Source: HXMU1420-13 sp965229525
GTDB lineage: Bacteria > Bacteroidota > Rhodothermia > Balneolales > Balneolaceae
Direction of reading: 5' to 3'
NCBI GenBank assembly: GCA_965229525.1
Contig: OZ245886.1
Span: 620,001 to 684,000 of the forward strand
DNA: 64,000 nucleotides
Part shown: piece by piece, positions 18,300-25,786 of the stretch
How the letters are laid out: each line of letters opens with the position of its first letter
Numbering within the stretch: the stretch's first letter is position 1
Notes under the pieces: generated by a model
Database searches by the model: none
Told to the model about the DNA's origin: nothing
The model's input: the letters and a program-made list of their open reading frames with translations, nothing else
Translations under genes and position numbers: made by a program

Positions 18300-18937
18300 C
18301 CTTTTTCGCCGATTAATGGCACAAATTTAAAATTATCGAATTCTTCTTGATGATATTCTGTCTCCGAAACTCTGATTATTCTAAGCATCATCTGCTTTTT
18401 GTCATCGCCGACCGGTATAACGAGCCTTCCACCAACATTCAGTTGCGCGATTAAATCTTGTGGAACTACAGGTGCACCGGCTGTAACAATAATTCCGTCA
18501 TAAGGGGCGTAGGTGCTCCAACCGAGAGTACCATCGCCTGCTTTTAACATGGCTCGATATCCTTGTTCCTGCAGCGCTTTTTTTGCCTGGTGATATAATT
18601 CATTATGTCGTTCAACGCTATATACTTTGGCTCCCATCTCACACAAAACCATGCATTGATAACTTGAACCTGTCCCAATTTCTAGAATTTTTTGCCCTTT
18701 TTGGATATCTAAAAGCTCAGTTTGACGGGCAACAGTATAAGGTTGCGAAATGGTTTGTCCCATCCCAATGGGCAGTGCGGTATCATCATATGCTTTGTGA
18801 TGAAGACCCGAATCAATGAGGGCATGTCGCGGAATTTTCCCAATCGCCATTAGCACCCGTTCGTCAATAATTCCCTTTTCACGTAGAACCTCAACTAATT
18901 TTTGTCTTGGGCGAGCAAAGCGACGATTTACAGGCAA
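18290..18937 (-). CDS. pcm: Protein-L-isoaspartate O-methyltransferase
   Basis: The 215-residue cytosolic enzyme methylates isoaspartyl residues formed by aging of proteins, starting their repair. It contains the substrate-side motif TALPIGMGQTISQPYTVA (about residues 50-67), the SAM-binding LEIGTGSSYQ (about 85-94), GDGTLGW near residue 127 and DGIIVTAGAPVVP near 138, all in family order, plus the C-terminal FVPLIGEKGW. It is followed by a 10-bp overlapping DUF368 gene. The start MPVNRRFARPRQKLVE is supported by alignment to the usual N-terminus; no Shine-Dalgarno sequence is visible. Confidence 0.95.
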   Translation of the reverse strand: MPVNRRFARPRQKLVEVLREKGIIDERVLMAIGKIPRHALIDSGLHHKAYDDTALPIGMGQTISQPYTVARQTELLDIQKGQKILEIGTGSSYQCMVLCEMGAKVYSVERHNELYHQAKKALQEQGYRAMLKAGDGTLGWSTYAPYDGIIVTAGAPVVPQDLIAQLNVGGRLVIPVGDDKKQMMLRIIRVSETEYHQEEFDNFKFVPLIGEKGWK

Positions 18938-19078
18938 ATTGATACGTTTTTAATGATTTTTCGGATGTCTAAGTATAGCCATCTTTCTAATGAATTTTGA
19001 TTATAAACTCGACTATTTAGTCTTCTTCTAAATTTTTAGTAGACCTTTTAGAAATCTGTCGATTTACTACATTCCTAC

Positions 19079-19825
19079 ATGGATTTTTTCAATGATCCCG
19101 TCTCTCAAGTCTTTTTCTATGCGCTTCTTACAGCCATTACAACCGGAGTTGGGGCATTACCATTTTTCTTCATCAAAAAAATCTCTGATTCATTTCTGGG
19201 CAAAGCCAATGCGATGGCAGCCGGACTCATGCTTTCAGCAAGTTACAGCCTGATTTTCGAAGGATATCGCGAAAACGAATGGATGACTCTTGGCGGAATG
19301 GCTGCAGGTGTTACTCTTGTAATTGCTGCCAATAAATGGATGGAGCATAGTTTCGACCTCGATGTTCAAAAACTGGTAGGCGGTGGTAGTAAAAAAATGC
19401 TTCTGTTTCTTGGCATCATGACTATTCATTCCTTCGCAGAAGGCGTAAGTGTTGGGGTTTCATTCGCTAATACACTTGAGTTTGGGGTTTTCATAGCCAT
19501 TGCGATCGCTGTGCATAATATTCCGGAAGGTTTAGCCATTAGTCTGGTTATGGTACCTAAAGGCACTTCTCCATTAAAAGCCGTTGGCTGGAGTATATTC
19601 TCAAGCCTTCCACAGCCAATAATGGCAATTCCCGCCTTCCTCTTCGTTGATACCTTTCGTGAGTATCTTCCTTTTGGCCTTGGGTTAGCTGCCGGTGCTA
19701 TGATTTGGATGGTTTTTGCAGAGTTGATTCCAGAAGCCCTTCAAAAATGTTCGGCCCATGCAATTGGACTCTGGATAACGATTTCGATTATGGGAATGGC
19801 GGCATTTCAAATTCTGATTGGATGA
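19079..19825 (+). CDS. ZIP family divalent metal transporter
   Basis: The 248-residue membrane protein has about eight transmembrane helices. The fourth and fifth carry the binuclear metal-binding signature: HSFAEGVSVG (about residue 117) and HNIPEGLAIS (about residue 148). ZIP proteins import zinc, iron or related divalent ions into the cytosol, or in some bacteria pass them by facilitated diffusion. The long histidine-rich loop of eukaryotic members is absent, as expected for a bacterial ZupT/GufA-like form. It is divergent from pcm with a 141-bp spacer and has no obvious operon partner. Confidence 0.92.
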   Translation: MDFFNDPVSQVFFYALLTAITTGVGALPFFFIKKISDSFLGKANAMAAGLMLSASYSLIFEGYRENEWMTLGGMAAGVTLVIAANKWMEHSFDLDVQKLVGGGSKKMLLFLGIMTIHSFAEGVSVGVSFANTLEFGVFIAIAIAVHNIPEGLAISLVMVPKGTSPLKAVGWSIFSSLPQPIMAIPAFLFVDTFREYLPFGLGLAAGAMIWMVFAELIPEALQKCSAHAIGLWITISIMGMAAFQILIG

Positions 19826-19935
19826 GTTGTAAAAGAATATTCTGAATTGTTCAATATCGAACTACTTCATAAGATTTTGCATTCACTAACCGATCTTCTA
19901 CCTAACTTTCGTAAAACAAACAGATCGGCAAAGCA

Positions 19936-21225
19936 TTGATTAAAAAGCTCTTCATTACCACAATTGTGGTTTTAACCATATCTGGTGTAAAAGCCCAAAC
20001 AACGGGCATAGAATCATCAGAAAACCAGAAAGAAACACTTTATGTATTCCTCGATTGTAGAGGCTGTGATGATGATTTCATCATCACTGAAACGAAGTTT
20101 GTAAATTTTGTTCGGGATCAAAGTTTGGCTGATCTTCATCTATTGGTAATCAGACAAAGAACTTCCAATGGCGCCCAGTATTTAATTGACTACATCGATC
20201 AACGCCAATCTGAAAAACCGAAAAAAGAGTTACTTCTTGATACCTATAATTTCCAAACAGATGAGGAAGTACGGAATGAACTTGTAAGCATCATTCAGTT
20301 AGGTTTGATTAGTTACTTAACCGATACAAAAATACTTTCTCAATTAAGTGTAGCATTCAATCCTGAAGAATCAGACAATGATGTAAGTTTTGAGGGTAAC
20401 GATCCGTGGAATAATTGGGTTTTTGAGTTTGGTGTGGATGGAAATATAAATGGTCAGGAAAACGAGTATAGATATAATCTTGGTGGCGATGGCGAAGCGC
20501 AACGAGTTACCAATGAATGGAAATTGCGCTTCAATTTTTGGGGAAATTATAATCGGCGTGCAGTCACAGAAGATGAAGAAGTAATTCAGGGAACTGATAC
20601 TTCTTTTGTTGAAAAAACTCGCTACTTCGACCGCTCGAATAGAAACTATTTTGGCCTTGTTGCCAAAACAATTAACAATCATTGGTCTGTGGGGTTCTAC
20701 ACAAGATACAGAAGCGACACTTTTGTAAATATCGACAACCAAATTGGAATTACTCCTGCCATCGAATACAGTTTATTTCCATATCAAGAGTTTACCCGGC
20801 GCGAAGTAACGGCACGAATTGGGGTGGTAACCAGCTATTATGATTATTCTGAAACTACCGTCTTTTTGGAAGATGAGGAATTTCTTTTTAGACCCGAGCT
20901 GGATTTACGTGCCGACTTTACCCAACCCTGGGGTGGATTTCGGGCGGGCATCGAAGCTGGTGCTTTTCTGCATGACCTAAGCTTAAACAGATTTGAGTTT
21001 GATACTCGAGTCGATCTCAGAGTTTCGAAGTACCTATCGGTTTTCCTAAACGGAGGATATGATATCATCGCAGACCAGATTTCACTTCCAGCAGGTGATT
21101 TATCAACTGAAGAGCTATTGGCAGGAGTTCGACAGCAACCAACTTCTTACAGCTTCCGTGGTTCTTTCGGTGTAAGAGTACAATTCGGTTCGATATACAA
21201 CAATGTGGTTAATCCCCGGTTGTAG
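19936..21225 (+). CDS. Predicted outer-membrane beta-barrel protein, function unknown
   Basis: The frame starts at TTG 19936 (LIKKLFITTIVVLTISGVKAQ), giving a signal peptide ending in VKAQ and a mature protein of about 408 residues. Residues 30-130 form a soluble domain beginning ETLYVFLDCRGCDDDFI, with a CxxC pair, that somewhat resembles a thioredoxin-like fold. From about residue 155 a string of amphipathic strands rich in aromatic residues (WKLRFNFWGNYNRR, WSVGFYTRYRSD) ends in GVRVQFG, typical of barrels. I cannot name a family. It is followed by a secreted peroxiredoxin 105 bp downstream, so a redox link is possible but unproven. Confidence 0.7.
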   Translation: MIKKLFITTIVVLTISGVKAQTTGIESSENQKETLYVFLDCRGCDDDFIITETKFVNFVRDQSLADLHLLVIRQRTSNGAQYLIDYIDQRQSEKPKKELLLDTYNFQTDEEVRNELVSIIQLGLISYLTDTKILSQLSVAFNPEESDNDVSFEGNDPWNNWVFEFGVDGNINGQENEYRYNLGGDGEAQRVTNEWKLRFNFWGNYNRRAVTEDEEVIQGTDTSFVEKTRYFDRSNRNYFGLVAKTINNHWSVGFYTRYRSDTFVNIDNQIGITPAIEYSLFPYQEFTRREVTARIGVVTSYYDYSETTVFLEDEEFLFRPELDLRADFTQPWGGFRAGIEAGAFLHDLSLNRFEFDTRVDLRVSKYLSVFLNGGYDIIADQISLPAGDLSTEELLAGVRQQPTSYSFRGSFGVRVQFGSIYNNVVNPRL

Positions 21226-21330
21226 CTTTCTACCCTATATCTAACATTTTAGTAACATTACTGGCGATTCTGAACTTATCAGCGGTTCAGTATGTATCTT
21301 GATTGAAATTATTCATCAAAATCTTTAGGC

Positions 21331-21951
21331 ATGAAATTATTACTTACAACTGCTCTCTTTTTTCTCATTTCGTCAACTGGATTTGCACAGGATGTACCAA
21401 AAGATCCATTTGAAGTGCATCCGATTCTTATCAATTCAACCATCCCGAATACATCAGTAAAAACAATTAACGGTGATAATATTTTACTTCACGATGTTGT
21501 AAAAGAAAAACCAACTGTTTTTGTGTTTTATCGTGGTGGATGGTGCCCATATTGTACACGTCATATGGCGGAGTTAGCCCAGGTTGAAGAACAAATTCTG
21601 GAAATGGGATACCAAATCGTTGGGATAAGCGTAGATCGCCCGGAAGTACTACGAGCTACCCTTGAAGAAATCGAATTAGAATACACTTTGCTATCAGACA
21701 GTCCTGCGGAAGCATTAAAAGGATTCGGACTAGCCTTTGAAGTTGATCAGGCTACTGTAGATCGTTATATGAATGTTGGCATCGATCTGGAAGCTGATTC
21801 CGGGCATGACCATCACATCTTACCTGCACCGGCAGTTTATATCGTAGATCAGGAAGGAACAGTGAATTTTCAGTATGTGAATCCAAATTATCGCGAAAGA
21901 ATTAGCGGTGAAATTCTTTTAGCTGCAGCAAAATCTTTCATGAAATCCTGA
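21331..21951 (+). CDS. Exported peroxiredoxin-like protein (AhpC/TSA fold)
   Basis: The 206-residue protein starts with a signal peptide (MKLLLTTALFFLISSTGFAQ) and has a thioredoxin-fold domain with FVFYRGGWCPYCTRHMAEL (about residues 66-84). The CPYC places two cysteines at the peroxiredoxin peroxidatic site; R and W neighbours fit the PRX-like2 / redoxin group. It should act in the periplasm, reducing peroxides or exchanging thiols. The tail has a histidine-rich GHDHHILPAPAVYIVD, in which the proline-alanine-valine segment corresponds to the conserved cis-proline region. It may be cotranscribed with the upstream barrel gene. Confidence 0.85.
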   Translation: MKLLLTTALFFLISSTGFAQDVPKDPFEVHPILINSTIPNTSVKTINGDNILLHDVVKEKPTVFVFYRGGWCPYCTRHMAELAQVEEQILEMGYQIVGISVDRPEVLRATLEEIELEYTLLSDSPAEALKGFGLAFEVDQATVDRYMNVGIDLEADSGHDHHILPAPAVYIVDQEGTVNFQYVNPNYRERISGEILLAAAKSFMKS

Positions 21952-21984
21952 TAAGCTCCTTCAAGAAACTCAAAAAAGATTAAG

Positions 21985-22035
21985 GTCATCCCGGACTTGA
22001 TCCGGGATCTGAATTCCCGTCGGCACGGGAATGAC
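21985..22035. repeat. 51-bp double-hairpin palindromic repeat
   Basis: The segment begins GTCAT and ends ATGAC, and holds two consecutive hairpins: ATCCCGG-ACTTGAT-CCGGGAT and ATTCCCGT-CGGC-ACGGGAAT. It lies between the peroxiredoxin gene and rlmN. Such GTCATCCCGG-type elements are dispersed in many bacterial genomes as intergenic repeats; here it may also end the upstream transcript. No other copy is seen in this window. Confidence 0.7.
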
Positions 22036-22084
22036 TTTGATTTAGATTATGGTCGTTAGTTATAACTCTCCGTATCTTTCCAGC

Positions 22085-23197
22085 ATGATCAACGAACTCC
22101 CAATCACAAAAAAGACAGACCTAAAATCTCTTACGAAAGAGCAACTCTTGGCTTTTTGCAAACAATTGGGTTTGCCACGTTTTCGAGCCGATCAAATTTT
22201 TCAATGGCTTTATCAAAAAGGGGTTTCTTCTTTTGATGAAATGACCAACCTCTCAAAAGATCTTCGTGAAAAGCTAAAGGAAGTAGCTACTATCAATCGA
22301 ATTGAACCAGCTGCTCAGCAGAAATCAGAAGACGGAACCATCAAGTTTTTGTTTAAACTAAATGATGAGGATAAAGACTACAAAGTGGAGGCCGTTCTTA
22401 TCCCTGATTTTTATGATGATGGGGTAGCTAAGCGATTAACAGTTTGTGTGTCTTCCCAGGTAGGATGCGTGTTTGGATGTTCTTTTTGTGCTACCGGAAA
22501 AATGGGATTTTTTCGCAATTTGAGTCATGGCGAAGTAGTGGACCAAGTGCAGTACATCAATGAAGTTTCTGAAGAAACCTACGGAAAGAAAATCACTAAC
22601 ATTGTGTATATGGGGATGGGAGAACCTCTACATAATTACAAAACGGTAGTTAATTCAGCCGACATTATCTCCGATCCGCTTGGAATCGACCTTTCCCCAA
22701 AACGAATTACTGTTTCCACGGTGGGGTTGACCAAGCAAATCAAACAACTGGCAGATGATTCAGAGCCTTTTAACCTTGCCATTTCTCTTCATGCGGCATC
22801 AGATGATAAACGTGATAAAATTATGCCTATTAATGCGTCTATGAATTTAGATGCCCTCGAAGATGCAGTGCGTTATTATCATCGAAAAACAGAACGCCCA
22901 ATAACCTACGAGTACCTTCTTTTTGATGGCTTCAACGACACGCATGAAGATGCCAAGAACCTTGCTAAGATTGTGAGTTGGGCTCCATCAAAGGTGAATA
23001 TCATCATGTACAACAATGTAGCCGGAGTTGAACTTCAAAGAGCTCGTGAAGATCGTTTGAACAACTTCATGAAAGCACTACTCAAGCATGGTGTTCGAGC
23101 CACTGTTCGTCGATCACGAGGTGACGATATTGACGCTGGTTGTGGTCAACTAGCAATTCGAGAAGGAGCTCCGCGCGGAAAGACGATTGCTAAATAG
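22085..23197 (+). CDS. rlmN: Dual-specificity RNA methyltransferase RlmN (radical SAM)
   Basis: The enzyme methylates C2 of A2503 in 23S rRNA and A37 in some tRNAs by a radical-SAM mechanism. Visible are the N-terminal RADQIFQWLYQKG, the iron-sulfur CVFGCSFC (three cysteines, about residue 133), GMGEPLHNY near residue 178, the catalytic second cysteine in AGCGQLA near the C-terminus, and the conserved end REGAPRGKTIAK. From ATG 22085 it has 370 residues; an in-frame ATG at 22049 adds twelve, and neither has a Shine-Dalgarno sequence. Its last 53 codons are repeated in diverged form at 23915-24077, beyond a RAYT element that begins right after this stop. Confidence 0.95.
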   Translation: MINELPITKKTDLKSLTKEQLLAFCKQLGLPRFRADQIFQWLYQKGVSSFDEMTNLSKDLREKLKEVATINRIEPAAQQKSEDGTIKFLFKLNDEDKDYKVEAVLIPDFYDDGVAKRLTVCVSSQVGCVFGCSFCATGKMGFFRNLSHGEVVDQVQYINEVSEETYGKKITNIVYMGMGEPLHNYKTVVNSADIISDPLGIDLSPKRITVSTVGLTKQIKQLADDSEPFNLAISLHAASDDKRDKIMPINASMNLDALEDAVRYYHRKTERPITYEYLLFDGFNDTHEDAKNLAKIVSWAPSKVNIIMYNNVAGVELQRAREDRLNNFMKALLKHGVRATVRRSRGDDIDAGCGQLAIREGAPRGKTIAK

Positions 23198-23216
23198 CTG
23201 TTAGCTGTTAATCTCG

Positions 23217-23260
23217 TACCGAACCACCGGTTCGGTATGCGTGCATGAACCACTGGTTCA
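23217..23260. repeat. Left REP hairpin pair of the RAYT element
   Basis: Two adjacent palindromes: TACCGAACC-ACC-GGTTCGGTA (23217-23237) and TGAACCA-C-TGGTTCA (23246-23260), separated by eight bases. They share the core GAACCAC(C/T)GGTTC. They lie 62 bp upstream of the transposase start and have counterparts downstream. Confidence 0.85.
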
Positions 23261-23321
23261 AACTTTCTAAATAATACTTTGTAAGGAACTTGTTTGAAAC
23301 ACGTCCTACTATAAAAAAGTT

Positions 23322-23858
23322 ATGGGACGAAGTCGGTATAAGATCTACGAAGAACACTATCCGTATTTCATTACTTGTACGGCTAAAAGTGGCCTGCCAC
23401 TCTTTTCAATTCCTGTAGTAGCAGCGATAATTCTAGATAATCTGGTTTATTTACAGCAACAGAGAGGTATTACATTGTACGGGTATGTAATCATGGAAAA
23501 CCATTTTCACGCCGTAGTATTAGGAGAAGATCTTTCTAAGAAATTGCGATTAACGAAATCGTTTATGGCCCGTCAGATTGTAGATTCTCTATATGAATCA
23601 AATAAGAATAAACATCTGAATGAACTCAGATTACGAAAATTAACCCACAAGGTTCGATCCGATTATCAGGTTTGGGAAGAAGGCTTTCATCCTAAGCAAA
23701 TCAGTTCTGATGAGATAATGAGTCAAAAACTGGATTATATTCACTTCAATCCGGTTGCCAGAGGGTTTGTTGATGCTCCTCGTGATTGGAGATACTCGTC
23801 GGCCAGAAATTATTCTGGAGAGGTGGGTTTAATTCCTGTTACCATGTATTCCGGGTAG
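23322..23858 (+). CDS. REP-associated tyrosine transposase (RAYT, Y1_Tnp family)
   Basis: The 178-residue protein belongs to the HUH endonuclease/transposase superfamily (IS200/IS605-like, TnpA_REP). It has MGRSRYKIYEEHYPYFITC at the N-terminus, the HUH motif in MENHFHAVV (about residues 58-66) and the nucleophile tyrosine in QKLDYIHFNPVARG (about residues 136-149), followed by WRYSSARNY. All catalytic elements are present. RAYTs cut single-stranded DNA at REP palindromes and probably spread them; the four hairpins around this gene are the likely substrates. It is in the same direction as rlmN with a 124-bp spacer. Confidence 0.93.
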   Translation: MGRSRYKIYEEHYPYFITCTAKSGLPLFSIPVVAAIILDNLVYLQQQRGITLYGYVIMENHFHAVVLGEDLSKKLRLTKSFMARQIVDSLYESNKNKHLNELRLRKLTHKVRSDYQVWEEGFHPKQISSDEIMSQKLDYIHFNPVARGFVDAPRDWRYSSARNYSGEVGLIPVTMYSG

Positions 23859-23864
23859 TCACTT

Positions 23865-23908
23865 GAACCGGTGGTTCCAGAATGGCATCACGAACCAGTG
23901 GTTCGTGA
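23865..23908. repeat. Right REP hairpin pair of the RAYT element
   Basis: Two palindromes follow the transposase stop: GAACC-GGT-GGTTC (23865-23877) and TCACGAACCA-G-TGGTTCGTGA (23888-23908). Their cores are the reverse complements of the two left-hand cores. The rlmN tail copy begins six bases after the second. Confidence 0.85.
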
Positions 23909-23914
23909 CGAGGT

Positions 23915-24077
23915 AAGAGCTCGTGAAGATCGTTTAAACACCTTTATGAAAGCATTATTGAAACATGGAGTTCGTGCCACTGTTCGTAGATCACGAGGTG
24001 ACGACATTGATGCCGGTTGTGGTCAACTAGCCATTCGGGAAGGTGCACCGCGCGGAAAGACGATTGCTAAAATCTAG
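23915..24077 (+). pseudogene. Second, diverged copy of the rlmN 3' end
   Basis: The segment encodes RAREDRLNTFMKALLKHGV and onward to GAPRGKTIAKI, matching the last 52 codons of rlmN. By direct alignment 17 of 156 bases differ, changing 16 codons; 15 changes are synonymous and one is Asn to Thr. The frame is uninterrupted but has no start of its own and includes only the C-terminal cysteine loop, so it is not an independent enzyme. The synonymous pattern shows that both tails evolved as parts of working rlmN genes. It overlaps the convergent lepB stop by 4 bp. Confidence 0.85.
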
Positions 24078-25192
24078 TCAATCACATGCAATATCCTACT
24101 GAACCTTGGCATCATACCATCTAGTGAAAACCAAACCACGAATGCTTTTCCTATGATGTGATCTTTGGGTACAAATCCCCAGAACCGGGAATCTTCGGAA
24201 CTGTCGCGATTATCACCCATCGCAAAATAGTAATCCTGCTGAATGGTATACTTATTGGTTCTTTCTCCATTAATAATGAACTGATTTCCTTCCTGGCTCA
24301 CTTCATTTCGCTCGTATCTCTCAATCAAATCTTTATATATATACCAATTTTGGGAGGTTAGCTCTACAGTCTGTCCTTCAAAAGGAATTACAATTTCAGT
24401 AAGATGGTCATGGTTGTTAAATGCTCTGGAAAAGTTTCCGTCACTCATTACATATTGCTGTAATCGTTGGTCTTCAGGAAACAAAAAGTAATACATTGTA
24501 TCTACTTCCGGCCAGTTTCTTACTGTTTCTGCAACTTCTTCTGTTATGTTTATCAAATAGGTATTTGGTTCTGGTTGTGCGCTAACGTAGCGTTCACCTG
24601 CACCAATGGTACCAGCTCCAACCGATTCCATTTTTGCATCACTCAATCGTACACGATCATTCATTTTTATGATATGAAATTTTTGTACCCCATCGTGGGC
24701 GGGTTCTATTTCACGATTCACAAAAACAGTTTTACCTCGAATCTCAAGCGTATCGCCGGCTACAGCAACCGCTCGCTTGATGTAATTAGTCTTTTGGCTA
24801 ATTGGTTTCGCTTCCCATGGCACATTAAAAACAATGATGTCATTTCTTTCAATATCCCTAAAGCCGGGTAATCTTGTTGAAGGGATTTTTATTCCCGGTA
24901 AACACCATTGTGTAAAGGGAACACAAACAGCCATTGGGGTTCTGGCGCCATATGTAAGGTTGGAAACGATTAAAAAGTCACCGATTAACAAATCCTGCTC
25001 CATAGACCCGGTTGGAATTTTATAGGAGCCAAAAATAAGTGAACGAAGTATGGCAGCTGCAATAAAAGCAAATACAAGGGCATCTACCCATTCACGAAGC
25101 CATGATTTTGCCTGCTGTTCTGCTTTATCAGTATCTTTTTTGCTTCGTTTCCAGAAAAAGCCTTTTTCGTTGTTTGAAGTATGTTCTTCCAA
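24074..25192 (-). CDS. lepB: Signal peptidase I
   Basis: The 372-residue membrane serine protease removes signal peptides from exported proteins on the outer face of the cytoplasmic membrane. One membrane helix (WVDALVFAFIAAAILRSLI) precedes the catalytic serine in KIPTGSMEQDLLIGD (about residues 57-71). The catalytic lysine is in NYIKRAVAVAGDTL (about 136-149). The conserved YYFAMGDNRDSSEDSR and WGFVPKDHIIGKA motifs are near residue 315-340. An insertion of about 130 residues separates the lysine motif from the last box, a feature common in Bacteroidota-type enzymes. The neighbour 25205-25786 lies upstream with a 12-bp gap, suggesting an operon with lepA. Confidence 0.95.
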   Translation of the reverse strand: MEEHTSNNEKGFFWKRSKKDTDKAEQQAKSWLREWVDALVFAFIAAAILRSLIFGSYKIPTGSMEQDLLIGDFLIVSNLTYGARTPMAVCVPFTQWCLPGIKIPSTRLPGFRDIERNDIIVFNVPWEAKPISQKTNYIKRAVAVAGDTLEIRGKTVFVNREIEPAHDGVQKFHIIKMNDRVRLSDAKMESVGAGTIGAGERYVSAQPEPNTYLINITEEVAETVRNWPEVDTMYYFLFPEDQRLQQYVMSDGNFSRAFNNHDHLTEIVIPFEGQTVELTSQNWYIYKDLIERYERNEVSQEGNQFIINGERTNKYTIQQDYYFAMGDNRDSSEDSRFWGFVPKDHIIGKAFVVWFSLDGMMPRFSRILHVID

Positions 25193-25204
25193 AATATTTT
25201 CTAT

Positions 25205-25786
25205 TTATCTCATTCGGATCGTCGAAGGTCTATCAATTTCTTCCTTCGTGTAATCGCCATCTTTGTAACTCACCTTGTACCACTGCTCTCGTTCGGGTGA
25301 GAAAAAATAATCAGTGTATTCTTTAGGTTCGGCCTCGGTTACGGTTCGCGTAAGTGTTCGTTTCACTTCCGGCATTAGATCTATGTAACGAGATGCTCCT
25401 ACATAAACCAACCCATCCGCAAATGGTCCGTCAAGATCGAGCACCATCATTGGGATGGAACCATTAACTACAAACCAATATTCAAACTGTATAGCTTTAC
25501 CTGCCCTAAATTCACCATCACCCATTACCGTTTCGATGGTTTTTGTAGGATCGCCATACGCACTTTGCAAACGTGCACGTATTTCAATTGCAGGCATTCT
25601 ATCTAAACTATTGTAGTTAAAACCTTGTCCAGTCCATTTTATGCTTGAGAATCTCTCTTCAAATTCCTCCGCATTTGCTCCTTCAATTTTGATGATTTGT
25701 GGTTCCTCAAACTGTGCACTGGCACTGCTTGTGAGAAGAATCATCATCACAAAAAAAAGTAAAAACTGTTGTTTAACAAATTTCAT
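25205..25786 (-). CDS. Exported protein of unknown function in the lepA-lepB operon
   Basis: The 193-residue product has a signal peptide (FLLFFVMMILLTSSASAQ) and a mature domain of about 165 residues with no family I recognise. The central part reads IRARLQSAYGDPTKTIETV and KAIQFEYWFVVNGSIPMMVLD, resembling a small alpha/beta fold; the C-terminus is charged (YTKEEIDRPSTIRMR). Its ATG overlaps the lepA stop by four bases (ATGA) and lepB follows after 12 bp, so the three genes form one minus-strand operon. A periplasmic role associated with protein export is only suggested by position. Confidence 0.7.
   Translation of the reverse strand: MKFVKQQFLLFFVMMILLTSSASAQFEEPQIIKIEGANAEEFEERFSSIKWTGQGFNYNSLDRMPAIEIRARLQSAYGDPTKTIETVMGDGEFRAGKAIQFEYWFVVNGSIPMMVLDLDGPFADGLVYVGASRYIDLMPEVKRTLTRTVTEAEPKEYTDYFFSPEREQWYKVSYKDGDYTKEEIDRPSTIRMR

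Larger units (their letters stand above)
23198..23914 (+). mobile_element. REP/RAYT element inserted at the rlmN 3' end
   Basis: The 717-bp segment lies exactly between the rlmN stop and the second copy of the rlmN tail. It holds a Y1-transposase gene (23322-23858) flanked on each side by a pair of GAACC-N3-GGTTC hairpins. The left pair has cores ACC and ACT and the right pair GGT and AGT, which are reverse complements of each other in the same order. This matches the REPtron idea, a RAYT with its own REP palindromes, but the flanking gene-tail repeat is unusual. Confidence 0.8.
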
